From assembly GCA_003221515.1 (NCBI GenBank), contig QHSI01000101.1, positions 67,735 to 131,020 on the forward strand: a DNA stretch of 63,286 nucleotides. The letters run 5' to 3'. Origin of the DNA: Candidatus Rokuibacteriota bacterium. GTDB taxonomy: Bacteria > Methylomirabilota > Methylomirabilia > Rokubacteriales > CSP1-6. Positions 1-9,361 of this stretch are shown one piece after another (the first letter of the stretch is position 1; the number at the start of each line of letters is the position of its first letter). Both the position numbers and the translations under genes were made by a program. The notes under the pieces were generated by a model that saw nothing but the letters and a program-made list of their open reading frames with translations, ran no database searches and had not been told where the DNA came from.

Positions 1-788
1 GAGCCGAGCTCCGGCGAGAACGGCGGCATGTGATAGACCTCGAGCTTGTCGACGTACGGCAGCCCCTTGTTCCAGTAGTTGGGGTTTCGCTCCATGATCC
101 AGACTTCCTTGTCCTTCCGCGAGACGTGGCGGAAGGGCCCGGTGCCCGGATAGTTCATCACCTGGCGCAGGTTGCCCTGGTTGTCGTCGAGCGTCTTCTT
201 GCGCACGATGATGTTCCAGCCACTCGCGAACGACCCGAGCATGAAGGCCTTGGGTCGCGCTTCCTTGAGCCTGAACTCGATCTTGTGCGGATCGAGGACG
301 ACGATGTCGCTCACCGCCGAGAACAGCGGCGTGCGCGGGCTCACCACGCCCTTCGGCGGGTTGACGAGCTTCTCGTAGGTGGCCTTCACGTCCTCGGCGG
401 TGAAGTCGGCGCCGTCGTGAAACTTCACCCCGTGCCGGAGGTGGAACGTGTACTTCCGGTTGTCCGGCGACACTTCCCAGCGCTGGGCCAGGTCGGGGAT
501 GATCGTCTGTCCGTCGCGCGGGTCGCGGCGGATCAGCAGGTCGTACATGGGCGCCTGGGCGCCGATGTTGGCGACGGTCCCGGACTGGTGGACGTCGAAG
601 TGCACGGGTGCGGTGTGGACGCCGTAGCGCAGCGTGCCGCCGCGCTTCGCGGCGGGATCGGGCTTGAAGGTCGCGTCCTGCGCGGCGGCTGGCTCGGGCG
701 CCGACAGGTGCCGGCCGACGACCACGCCGGCGCTGACGGCGCCGGCTCGCCTGAGAAAGGTTCGACGATTCTCGGTCCGATCGGTCAT
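1..788 (-). CDS. Oligopeptide/nickel-type ABC transporter substrate-binding protein (SBP family 5), C-terminus beyond window
   Basis: An extracytoplasmic solute receptor of the SBP_bac_5 family, which delivers peptides, glycosides or metals to a Dpp/Opp-type permease. About 262 residues are visible from an ATG at 788. The N-terminus has twin arginines (RRTFLRRAGAVSAG), suggesting Tat export. Family hallmarks follow: GGTLRYGV, then YTFHLRHGVKFHDG and a TAEDVKATYE segment, then a GTGPFRH-type motif. The C-terminal half is cut off by the window edge, so integrity is unknown. It lies 84 bases downstream of the MetE-like gene on the same strand, probably in one transcript. Substrate cannot be read from the sequence. 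Confidence 0.9.
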   Translation of the reverse strand, partial: MTDRTENRRTFLRRAGAVSAGVVVGRHLSAPEPAAAQDATFKPDPAAKRGGTLRYGVHTAPVHFDVHQSGTVANIGAQAPMYDLLIRRDPRDGQTIIPDLAQRWEVSPDNRKYTFHLRHGVKFHDGADFTAEDVKATYEKLVNPPKGVVSPRTPLFSAVSDIVVLDPHKIEFRLKEARPKAFMLGSFASGWNIIVRKKTLDDNQGNLRQVMNYPGTGPFRHVSRKDKEVWIMERNPNYWNKGLPYVDKLEVYHMPPFSPELG

Positions 789-872
789 GCGTGCCTCCCC
801 TCGATCAACTCTGGCTGCAGCCTCTCGCGGACTTCGCGGCTTCCGGACGATAACAGAAGTCGGCGCGAAGTG

Positions 873-1925
873 CTATCGACCCGTGAGCTCCCGGCGCACC
901 AGACGCGCGCCCTCGGCGAGCGCCCGGAGCTTCGCGAGGGCGCGCTCGCGCGGCAGGTACTTCATGCCGCAGTCCGGTGCTGCGATCAACCGCTCGGCCG
1001 GCACGTGAGCCAGCGCGGCGCGGATGCGGCCGGCGACGATCTCCGCCGGCTCGACCGCCGGCTCGCCGAGATCGAGCACGCCCAGCACGACGGTCTTCGA
1101 CGGCAGCGAGCGCAGCGCCGAGCAGTCGAGCTTCGGTTGGGCCGCTTCGATGGAGACGTGCGTGGCCCGGCAGCGCTCGAGCTCGGGAAGGTACGAGTAG
1201 CCGCTCGGCTTCTTGTCCCTCACGGTGTGGGCGTAGCCGAAGCAGAGGTGCACCACGGTCGGCCCGGGGATTCCCTCGAGCGCGCGATCGATGGCGGCCA
1301 CTCCGTACTCGCGCGCCCGATCCGGCCAGGCCTGGAGGTACGGCTCGTCGAGCTGGACGAAGTCCACGCCGGCGGCCTTGAGGTCGCGCAGCTCGGCGTT
1401 GACGACCGCGGCGAAGGCGAGGGCGAGGCTCGACGCGTCCGGATAGTGCTCGTTCTGGGCCAGCACGCTCAGCGTGAAGGGCCCGGGCACCGTGATCTTG
1501 ATGGCGCGATCGGTCTCGCCGCGCAGGAACGCGGCCTGGCGCGCGAGCGCGGGCCGCGCGCGCGTGACCGGCCCGACGACCCGCGGCACCGCCGTCGGCC
1601 GCCCGGCTCGGCTGAGCGCCGTGCCCGGACGCTCGAGGTCGAGCCCGGTGAGCGCCGGCGCCAGCCAGTTGAAGTAGCTCTCGCGGCGCACTTCGCCGTC
1701 GCTCACGATGTCGACGCCGGCGCGCTCCATGTCCCGCACGGCCAGGCGCACCGCGTCGTCTTGCGCCTCGGTCATGCGCGCGTCGGGAACGCGCCAGAGG
1801 CTCGGGCGCGGCACTCGCGGCACACCGCTCGCGAGCAACGCCTCGCGGTCGATCAGCCACTCCGGTTGGGGAAAGCTGCCGACCACCGTGGTGGGCAGCA
1901 CGGGAAGCGCGGTCTGGGGTCTCAC
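873..1925 (-). CDS. Short MetE-like (cobalamin-independent methionine synthase C-domain) methyltransferase
   Basis: A 350-residue protein of the UROD/MetE-like barrel family, equivalent only to the C-terminal catalytic half of MetE. It starts TTVVGSFPQPEWL, has SDGE (about residue 75-78), a QLDEP segment near 191-195, and zinc-type ligands at H226/C228 (VHLCFG) and C319 (APDCG). The zinc site suggests thiol activation for methyl transfer, but these short paralogues usually act on unknown acceptors rather than homocysteine with folate. The start is GTG. It is divergent from the Liv operon and heads a two-gene unit with the SBP5 gene. A second paralogue lies at 14173-15312, also next to an SBP5 gene. 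Confidence 0.85.
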   Translation of the reverse strand: MRPQTALPVLPTTVVGSFPQPEWLIDREALLASGVPRVPRPSLWRVPDARMTEAQDDAVRLAVRDMERAGVDIVSDGEVRRESYFNWLAPALTGLDLERPGTALSRAGRPTAVPRVVGPVTRARPALARQAAFLRGETDRAIKITVPGPFTLSVLAQNEHYPDASSLALAFAAVVNAELRDLKAAGVDFVQLDEPYLQAWPDRAREYGVAAIDRALEGIPGPTVVHLCFGYAHTVRDKKPSGYSYLPELERCRATHVSIEAAQPKLDCSALRSLPSKTVVLGVLDLGEPAVEPAEIVAGRIRAALAHVPAERLIAAPDCGMKYLPRERALAKLRALAEGARLVRRELTGR

Positions 1926-1960
1926 GTCGTCGCCGAGACACTACCAGATCACGATCCCCC

Positions 1961-1989
1961 TTGACCACGCTGCCGAGGCCGGGCAGAGT
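1961..1989 (+). promoter_or_regulatory. Candidate sigma70-type promoter for the first Liv operon
   Basis: TTGACC at 1961-1966 and CAGAGT at 1984-1989 are separated by 17 bases, in the divergent gap between the MetE-like gene and livK. The -35 is good and the -10 matches only three of six consensus positions, so this is tentative. Confidence 0.35.
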
Positions 1990-2046
1990 ACCGGCCACCT
2001 TTCGAAGGTCGGTCTATCCCAGGGAGCCGAAGCCAAGGAGGGGAAC

Positions 2047-3324
2047 ATGCGCCCATGGTCCCGGAGCACTTTCGCGATCGTCGTCGGCAGCGTTTTGCTC
2101 GGAGTGATGCCGGCGCTCGACCAGGCCGGCGCCCAGCCCAAGCCGATCAAGATCGGCGAGATCAATTCTTACAGCGGCGTGGCCACCCCCTACACCTTCC
2201 CGTACAAGGAAGGCATGGCGCTCGCGACGAAAGAAATCAACGACGCGGGCGGCGTCCTCGGCCGGCCGCTCGAGTTCATCCACCGGGACGACAAGCTGAA
2301 GCCCGACGAGGCGGTGAAGGCGGCTCGCGAGCTCGTGCTGCAGGACAAGGTCGACTTCCTGGCGGGCTGCATCAGCAGCGGCGTCGGTCTGGCCATCTCG
2401 GCCTACGCCAAGGACGCGAAGGTCCTCTACTTCGCGACGCACTGTCAGACCTCGCGGCTCACCTGGGACGACGGGCACCGGTACGTCGCGCACACCACCA
2501 ACAACGTGAACCAGTACGTGCGGGTGGCGGCGAAGAAGGCGGCGTCGCTCCCGATCAAGAAGTGGGCGAACATCTCGCCGGACTACGAGTACGGCCACAA
2601 CATGTGGGAGGAGTTCTCGACCTACTTGAAGAAGCTCAAGCCGGAGGTCGAGTTCGTCCAGCTCAACTGGCCCAAGCTCGGTGAGAGCGACCACAGCTCG
2701 TACATCACCGCGCTGCTGCAGTCGGGCGCCGAAGGGCTCTTCAGCTCGGTCTGGGGCTCCCAGTCGATCGCGTTCGTGAAGCAGGCACGCCCCTTCGGGC
2801 TCTTCGAGAAGATGCGCTACGTGGCGCCGTCGGTGGGCAACCCGGACGAGCTCGATCCGCTCGGCAAGGAGGCGCCGGTCGGCGCGATCGCCACACCGTT
2901 CGCCTGGTACGACCCAGGACTGAACAAGCTCCACCCCAACCTCGCCGCGTGGTCGAAGAAATACACGGAGTGGGCGAAGGAGAAAGGGCTGAAGGATCCA
3001 TCGCCCAAGCTCGGCGGCTCCTGGGGCTACGCGAGCGCCTACATCATCGCCGAGGCCATCAAGCGGGCGAAGAGCACTGATCCGGAGAAGGTCATCGGGG
3101 CCCTGGGCGAAGGGTTCGAGATGGACTTCCCGTGGGGGAAGGTTGTCATGCGCGGCTGCGACCAGCAGGCGCTGCCCCCGCAGTGGATCGGCGTCGTGAA
3201 GATGGACGCGCAGGGCAAGCCGGTGGCCGCCGAGATCGAGGAGGTTCAGGGCAAGGACGTCGTCCGGAGCTGTGACGAGGTGAAGGAGCTTCGGGCGGCG
3301 GCGGCGGCCAAGCAGAAGAAGTAG
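2047..3324 (+). CDS. Branched-chain amino acid type ABC transporter substrate-binding protein (LivK-like)
   Basis: A 425-residue periplasmic receptor of the Peripla_BP_6 (LivJ/LivK) family. A signal peptide covers about residues 1-29, ending near AGAQ, followed by IKIGEINSYSGVATPYTFPY, the first ligand-binding strand and loop. The central EFSTYLKK...LNWPKLGESD segment and the late WGYASAYIIAEAI helix are typical. The ATG at 2047 is chosen because AAGGAGGGG lies directly upstream; the same frame is open for about 340 bases further but without a signal peptide. The stop overlaps the livH GTG by one base. These receptors bind amino acids, amides, aromatic acids or urea; the ligand here is unknown. 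Confidence 0.92.
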   Translation: MRPWSRSTFAIVVGSVLLGVMPALDQAGAQPKPIKIGEINSYSGVATPYTFPYKEGMALATKEINDAGGVLGRPLEFIHRDDKLKPDEAVKAARELVLQDKVDFLAGCISSGVGLAISAYAKDAKVLYFATHCQTSRLTWDDGHRYVAHTTNNVNQYVRVAAKKAASLPIKKWANISPDYEYGHNMWEEFSTYLKKLKPEVEFVQLNWPKLGESDHSSYITALLQSGAEGLFSSVWGSQSIAFVKQARPFGLFEKMRYVAPSVGNPDELDPLGKEAPVGAIATPFAWYDPGLNKLHPNLAAWSKKYTEWAKEKGLKDPSPKLGGSWGYASAYIIAEAIKRAKSTDPEKVIGALGEGFEMDFPWGKVVMRGCDQQALPPQWIGVVKMDAQGKPVAAEIEEVQGKDVVRSCDEVKELRAAAAAKQKK

Positions 3325-4238
3325 TGGATTTCGTCACGAGCCTGTTCCCCTGGATCACCAACGGGCCACTCATCGTCGTCCAGGTGATGAGCGGCCTGTC
3401 GGTGGCCATGTTCCTGTTCCTGGTGTCGGTCGGGATGTCGCTGATCTTCGGCGTGACGCGGATCGTGAACCTGGCCCACGGCAGCTTCTACATGGTCGGG
3501 GCCTATCTGATGGTCACGCTCGTGGAAACGCTCCCGGAGCACGCGGTCTCGTTCTGGATCGCCCTGGTGCTGGCGCCGATCGGCGTCGGGCTCCTCGGCG
3601 GCGTCATCGAGGTCACGCTCCTGCGGCGCATCTACCATCGTGAGCCGCTCCTGCAGCTCATCCTCACCTTCGGCCTCATCCTGGTCATCGGGACGCTCGT
3701 GCTCCTCGTCTGGGGGCCCGACAACAAGTCCGTCGCGCGCCCGGACGCGCTCGCCGGGTCGCTGAAGATCCTGGGCCAGCCGTTCCCCCTCTACTACCTG
3801 CTGGTCCTCGGGCTGGCGCCCGTCGTCGCGATCGGGCTCTGGCTGACCTTCTATCGCACGCGCTGGGGCATGCTGATCCGCGCCGCCACCGTCGACCGGG
3901 AGATGCTGGGCGCGCTCGGCGTCGACGTCGCCACGCTGTACACGCAGGTCTTCATGTTCGGCAGCTGGCTGGCCGGGCTCGGCGGCGCGTTGTCGGCGCC
4001 GACGGTCGCCGTGGCGCTCGGGATGGACGGCGACGTGCTGACGACTGCCTTCGTGGTGGTGGTCATCGGCGGGCTCGGGAGCTTCGCCGGGAGCTTCATC
4101 AGCGCGCTGCTGGTCGGCGAGCTGCAGTCCTTCGGGATCCTCGTGTTCCCTGCCGTCTCGATCGTGCTGCTATTCGCGATCATGGCCGTGGTCTTGATCG
4201 TCCGCCCCTGGGGCCTCCTCGGCCGCCCGGAGGAATAG
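3324..4238 (+). CDS. livH: LivH-type branched-chain amino acid ABC permease
   Basis: A 304-residue inner-membrane permease with about eight hydrophobic helices, the first of two channel subunits of the importer. The family signature LIFGVTRIVNLAHGSFYMVG lies near residues 40-60, and a GALGVDV.TLYTQVF loop is the usual cytoplasmic coupling region. It starts at a GTG overlapping the livK stop (TAGTG), so translation is coupled. livM follows after a six-base gap. Length and topology are normal. Confidence 0.93.
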   Translation: MDFVTSLFPWITNGPLIVVQVMSGLSVAMFLFLVSVGMSLIFGVTRIVNLAHGSFYMVGAYLMVTLVETLPEHAVSFWIALVLAPIGVGLLGGVIEVTLLRRIYHREPLLQLILTFGLILVIGTLVLLVWGPDNKSVARPDALAGSLKILGQPFPLYYLLVLGLAPVVAIGLWLTFYRTRWGMLIRAATVDREMLGALGVDVATLYTQVFMFGSWLAGLGGALSAPTVAVALGMDGDVLTTAFVVVVIGGLGSFAGSFISALLVGELQSFGILVFPAVSIVLLFAIMAVVLIVRPWGLLGRPEE

Positions 4239-4244
4239 CCGACG

Positions 4245-5143
4245 ATGCGTGCCGCGCGCTGGCTCGTCGCGATCGCCGTCCTGACGGTCCTGCCGCCCCT
4301 GCTGCCGAGCTTCCTGGTCGTGGTGATGACGGAGATCGCGATCGTCGCGCTCTTCGCGACCGCGTTCAATCTCTTGATGGGGTTCGGCGGCATGGTCTCG
4401 TTCGGCCACGCCGCGTACTTCGCGCTGGGCGCCTACGCCGCCGCCATCCTCGTCAAGCAAGCGGGGTGGCCCATGCTGCTGGGGCTCGCCGCCGCCCCGT
4501 TCGCGGCCGCCGCCGGCGCCCTGGTCTTTGGCTTCTTCATCGTCCGCCTCACCCACACGTACTTCGCAATGCTCTCACTGGCCTTCGCGCAGATCGTCTT
4601 CACGGTGATCTTCAAGTGGAAAACCCTCACTGGCGGCGACGACGGCCTGCTGAACGTGTGGCCGCCGGCCTGGCTCAAGTCGCCGCTCGCGTACGGCTAC
4701 TTCACGCTGGCCGTCACGGGCCTGGCCATCCTCGCGATGCACGCCATCGTCGACTCGCCGTTCGGCTATGCGCTGCGGGCGATCCGCGAGAACCCACGGC
4801 GCGCGCGCTTCATCGGCGTGAACGTGCGCCGCCACCAGCTCCAGGCGTTCGTCCTGTCCGGCTTCTTCTCGGGGCTCGCCGGCGGTCTCTTCGCGTTCTT
4901 CAACGGCAGCGTCTTCCCGGACTTCGCGTACCTGAACAAGTCCTTCGAGCCCCTGGTGGTGGCGCTGCTCGGCGGCGTGCAGTCGTTCTTCGGCCCGCTG
5001 GCCGGCGCGGTGGGCTTCAAGATCCTCGAGACGTACATCGCGCGACAGTGGCCGGTGTACTGGCCGCTCTTCCTCGGGGCTGCGGTCGTGCTGGTGGTGG
5101 TGGCGCTGCCGCAGGGGTTCGTGGGACTTCTGCAGAGGCGAGC

Positions 5144-5168
<25 letters not shown>
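4245..5168 (+). CDS. livM: LivM-type branched-chain amino acid ABC permease
   Basis: A 307-residue permease, partner of LivH. The LivM signature NLLMGFGGMVSFGHAAYFAL is at about residues 43-62, and the coupling loop AIRENPRRARFIGVNV lies near 180-195. About eight to ten hydrophobic segments are visible. The ATG sits six bases after the livH stop. The last 25 bases overlap the start of the ATPase gene in a different frame. No sign of damage. Confidence 0.93.
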
Positions 5169-5916
<748 letters not shown>

Positions 5917-5917
<1 letters not shown>

Positions 5918-6627
5918 TGTCCTTCCTCGAGATCCACGGCGTCGAAGCGTTCTACGGTGACAGCCACATCCTCTTCGACCTCTCGCTGGCCGTCGACGAG
6001 GGCGAGGTCGTCTGCCTGCTCGGCCGCAACGGCGCCGGCAAGACGACCACGCTGAAGTCCATCGTCGGCCTGGTCCCGCCGCGCTCCGGCCGCATCACGC
6101 TGCGGGGTCACGGCGTGACCGGCCTGGCGCCGTACCGGATCGCGCGGCTCGGGATCGGCTACGTGCCCGAGGAGCGGCGCATCTTCGGCAACCTCACCGT
6201 ACACGAGAACCTCGAGGTCGCGCGGCGGACGTGGGGCGACGGCGGCGGCATCGCGTGGACCGCCGAGCGTGTCTTCGAGCTGTTCCCGCACCTGGCCTCG
6301 CTGCGCGGTCGGATGGCCGGCCGCCTCTCCGGCGGCGAGCAGCAGATGCTCACGATCGCGCGCACCCTCATGGGAAACCCGTCGCTGCTGCTCCTCGACG
6401 AGCCGTCCGAGGGGCTGGCGCCGCTGGTCGTCGAGATGCTGGCGGTGCAGCTGGCGCGCCTCAAGTCGACGGGGCTGACGATGCTGGTCGCCGAGCAGAA
6501 CGTCCACTTCGTCAGCGAGCTCGGCGACCGCGTCTACATCCTGGAAAAGGGCACGGTGCGCTATCAGGGCTCGATGCGGGAGTTCGTCTCCAACGAGGAC
6601 GTCCGCCGCGCCCATCTCGCGGTCTGA
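5917..6627 (+). CDS. livF: LivF-type ABC transporter ATP-binding protein
   Basis: A 236-residue second ATPase of the importer. Walker A GRNGAGKTTTLKS, Q-loop region YVPEERRIFGNLTVHENL, signature LSGGEQQML, Walker B LLLLDEPSEGLAP and the VAEQN switch region are all present. Its ATG overlaps the livG stop. The last 64 bases overlap the end of the convergent SGNH hydrolase gene on the other strand, with no room for a terminator between them. Confidence 0.93.
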
Positions 6628-8204
6628 GGCTTCAGCGCGTCGAACACGGCTCGCGCGATGAGCTCGTAGCCCGTGGCGTCGGTGTGCCAGGCGTCGGCCT
6701 GGAGATAGAGCTTCCCAAACGACTCGATCGGTCGATAGTGCCGGCGCCCCTCCGGCGCGTCGACGACGACGGTCCTGAGCGCCGGGATGTCGAGCCCCTC
6801 CCATCGGCCCTCGCGGCCGCTGTTCGTGTAGACGTAGGCGAGCCGCTGGCCGGGCGCGAGCGACGCCGTGTACGACCACACCCCGTCCCCGGCGCGCTGA
6901 TCGCCGTGCGTGCCGTCGTCGTACATCGCCACGCGGTTGGGCACGAGAGCGCCGAGGGCCGGATGGGTGCCGACGATGAAGACTCCGGCGGGGGCCGCCT
7001 GACGGTTCGCCGCCACGCGAAAGATCACTTCTACGCCTTCACCCGCGCGCGTTCGCATCGCGGCGGGACCGGGCGTGAGGCCGTGCCGGCGCTCGAGGTC
7101 GCTCTCCACCTCGTGCCGCGCGCGCGCGATTAGTCGGGCGCTGTCGACCCAGGGAACAGGGGCGGCGGCCGCGACGCGTTGGATCGCCGCACGATAGGGG
7201 TTTTCCTCCCACCACAGTTCGTTGAAGAGCAGAACCACACCGGCGCCCTGGCGCCGCGCGAACGCGATCATCGCCGTGAGATTGCGCTCGTAGTCGGCGA
7301 GCGGGACCCGCGTCCACGCCTCCGCTTCGGCGTACACCTGACGCGCCTGCCGCATGGCGCCCGCTCTCCGTTCAGCCGCTTTGAGCCGCTCCTCGAGGGG
7401 AGTCGGCCGGTGCCGCGCCGACGCGACGAGATAGCGCCCCAGCCGCACGATCTCGGAGCGCCCGGCGAGCGCCGCGATCCGTGCAACCGGAGATGAAGCC
7501 GCACGAACCGCGTCCGCGTCGCGGTATCCGCCGATGCGCGAATCGTTCATCGCGAAGCCGATGACCACGACGTCTGGCTCGAGCGCCTCGACTTGACGCC
7601 GGATGAGCGTGAGGCCTTGGAATGACGAGTAGCCGAAGACGCCGAGATTCAGGACCTCGACGTCGATCCCCGGATACGCGTGGCGCAAGAGCGCCTCGAG
7701 CCGCTGGGGATAGGCCTGGTCCTGGTCGACGTTGGCGCCGAACGTCCACGAGTCGCCGAGGCAGACGACGCGGACCCGCCCGCGGGGCTTGGGCACCTCG
7801 AACTCGCGGGCCCGGAAGCCCTGGGAGTTCAGCGCGATCGTCCACGTGGGATTGTGCGTCAGTGCTTCGGGCAAGGACGGCCGGAACCTCCGAAGGAGCG
7901 CGACGCGGTCGGCCTCCGTGCGCATCGGAGTGAACACGTCGACGTACCGCCGCTCGACGCCGGCCCGGCTGCGCCAGAGGAGCGCCGGGTCCGGCTCGAG
8001 CACGCGCGCGGCGTCCGCCCACGGAGGCACCGGCCCGTAGTCGTCGTCGACGACGTACGGCAGGGCGATCGCTTCCACACGAGAATTCCTGAGGGCCCAG
8101 ACCGCGCGGAGCACGCCCTCGACGAGTCCGAGCGCGACCACCGTCATGATCGTCGAGACGGCGACGACTCCCGCGACCTGCGCAGCGCGCCTGACTGTCA
8201 CCAC
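6564..8204 (-). CDS. Membrane-anchored SGNH/GDSL-type hydrolase with an inserted beta domain
   Basis: A 546-residue protein with a hydrophobic anchor at about residues 8-36, so the catalytic part is probably periplasmic. The SGNH elements are block I GDSW (Ser152), Gly188 in NLGVFGYSS, Asn220 in GFAMNDSR, and the final dyad Asp504/His507 in QADAWHTDATGYE. These enzymes are esterases or O-acetyl hydrolases acting on glycans or lipids. Between Asn220 and the catalytic His lies an extra segment (about 388-480) with a glycine/aspartate-rich motif MYDDGTHGDQRAGDGVWS, resembling beta-sandwich modules of secreted proteins. It overlaps livF tail to tail by 64 bases. Function beyond hydrolase is not assignable. 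Confidence 0.75.
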   Translation of the reverse strand: MVTVRRAAQVAGVVAVSTIMTVVALGLVEGVLRAVWALRNSRVEAIALPYVVDDDYGPVPPWADAARVLEPDPALLWRSRAGVERRYVDVFTPMRTEADRVALLRRFRPSLPEALTHNPTWTIALNSQGFRAREFEVPKPRGRVRVVCLGDSWTFGANVDQDQAYPQRLEALLRHAYPGIDVEVLNLGVFGYSSFQGLTLIRRQVEALEPDVVVIGFAMNDSRIGGYRDADAVRAASSPVARIAALAGRSEIVRLGRYLVASARHRPTPLEERLKAAERRAGAMRQARQVYAEAEAWTRVPLADYERNLTAMIAFARRQGAGVVLLFNELWWEENPYRAAIQRVAAAAPVPWVDSARLIARARHEVESDLERRHGLTPGPAAMRTRAGEGVEVIFRVAANRQAAPAGVFIVGTHPALGALVPNRVAMYDDGTHGDQRAGDGVWSYTASLAPGQRLAYVYTNSGREGRWEGLDIPALRTVVVDAPEGRRHYRPIESFGKLYLQADAWHTDATGYELIARAVFDALKPQTARWARRTSSLETNSRIEP

Positions 8205-8243
8205 GTTGTGACCGCCTCCCCCAGAATACCGGCGCAGTGGCGC

Positions 8244-8371
8244 TCAGCGCGCGCGGCGGGCTTCGAGCCCCTTCCAGTCGAACTCGACGCCGTGTCCCGC
8301 GCGCTCCGGCGCGACGGCGAAGCCCGCGTCGATGGCCAGCGGCTCCTTGATGTACCGGTCCAGGCGGGAGC
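8244..8371 (-). pseudogene. C-terminal remnant of an enolase-superfamily (mandelate racemase/muconate lactonizing) enzyme
   Basis: Reading leftward from the cyclase stop, this frame gives about 41 residues, LDRYIKEPLAIDAGFAV then ERAGHGVEFDW, ending at TGA 8246-8244. The pattern is the usual last segment of mandelate-racemase-type proteins; the intact one at 29375-30490 ends similarly (TPVRPTRGKFVLSDAPGLGLE). No start codon or catalytic barrel precedes it, because the junction falls exactly at the end of the cyclase gene. I read it as the tail of a deleted gene. Recognition rests on a short stretch. Confidence 0.5.
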
Positions 8372-9328
8372 TCACTTGATCGCGTAGGGGTTGATCGGCG
8401 TGCCGACGCCGCGCGTGACGGGCAGCGGCGGCGCCACCAGTAGAAAGGCGTAGCGCCCGTCGGCGGCGCAGTCGGCCGCGAGCTCCTCGAGATAGAAGAT
8501 CTCGCCGAGCGTGAGCCCCATGTTCGGGATCGCGCAGATGTGGAACGGGCTCCGGAACGGCGGCAGCTCCGAGGGCCGCACCTCGACCGCGTAGTTGTCG
8601 GCGGCGATCGCGGCGATTTCCTTGGCGTGCAGCCACGGCGCGGTGTGGACCGAGACGCCCGGCGAGTCGTCGAGGTCGAAGTGGCGCCAGTCCTTGCGGT
8701 CGAGATAGCGCGCCATGTGGCCGGTGCGGACGATCAGGATGTCGCCGCGGCGCACGTCTACCTTCTGAGCCGCGGCGGTCGCGTCCAGGTCGGCCGGCGT
8801 GATCGCGTAGCCGGGCTCGAGCGCGCGCACGCCCTTCCAGCGCGCGACGTCGAGCAGCACGCCGCGGCCGGCGATCCGGCTCTTGGTCTTGTCGATGCTG
8901 TTCTTCGAGGTGCCGCTGCTGGTGACGAGGGCGGCGTCGTAGCCGTTGTACATCTTCCCCTCGTAGAAGACGTGCGCGAGGCTGTCCCACTGGGTCACGC
9001 ACTGGAGCGGCATCACGATCCAGTCGTCGGACCCGCCGTAGCCCTGCATCGTGGCCACCTCGGCCGGCGTCCTCGGCTGATCGCCGCCGTCGCGGAACAT
9101 CGTGTGGATCGGGTTGAACCGCTGACGCGTCCCACTCTGCGGGCCCTCGCGCTGCAGCGGGATCCCCAGCGCGAACACCTTGCCGGTGGTCGCGAGCCGG
9201 CAGGCGGCGGCGACGGCCTCCGGCGTAATGAAGTTGAGCGTGCCGATCTCGTCGTCGGCGCCCCAGCGACCCCAGTTCCGCACCTGCATCACGATCTTGC
9301 GGAGAGTCTCCTCGCTCATGGCGGGCAT
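8372..9328 (-). CDS. Cyclase-family metal-dependent hydrolase (kynurenine formamidase-like)
   Basis: A 318-residue protein of the cyclase (PF04199) family, metal hydrolases that cleave amides or lactones such as N-formylkynurenine. It opens with RNWGRWGADDEIGTLNFIT, typical of the bacterial subgroup. The metal-binding region is QWDSLAHVFYEGKMYNGYD, a variant of HxGTHxD in which the first His is replaced by Gln-Trp, as is usual in this subgroup. RRGDILIVRTGH and WLHAKEIAAIAADNYAVE are further conserved blocks. ATG 9328 or ATG 9319 could start it. It is divergent from the MFS gene across only about 33 bases. Substrate unknown. Confidence 0.82.
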   Translation of the reverse strand: MPAMSEETLRKIVMQVRNWGRWGADDEIGTLNFITPEAVAAACRLATTGKVFALGIPLQREGPQSGTRQRFNPIHTMFRDGGDQPRTPAEVATMQGYGGSDDWIVMPLQCVTQWDSLAHVFYEGKMYNGYDAALVTSSGTSKNSIDKTKSRIAGRGVLLDVARWKGVRALEPGYAITPADLDATAAAQKVDVRRGDILIVRTGHMARYLDRKDWRHFDLDDSPGVSVHTAPWLHAKEIAAIAADNYAVEVRPSELPPFRSPFHICAIPNMGLTLGEIFYLEELAADCAADGRYAFLLVAPPLPVTRGVGTPINPYAIK

Positions 9329-9361
9329 CTTACGTCAACGACCTCGCCAAAGGCTGGTATT

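Noticed and set aside
30-1964. Very long open frame on the plus strand (644 codons) over the first 2 kb
   Set aside because: It is antisense to an SBP5 gene and a MetE-like gene with clear family motifs; its translation is Arg/Gly/Leu-rich low-complexity sequence typical of high-GC shadow frames.
8540-9361. Long N-terminal extension of the MFS gene
   Set aside because: The frame stays open by chance through the opposite-strand cyclase gene; the transporter's first helix begins right after GTG 9362.
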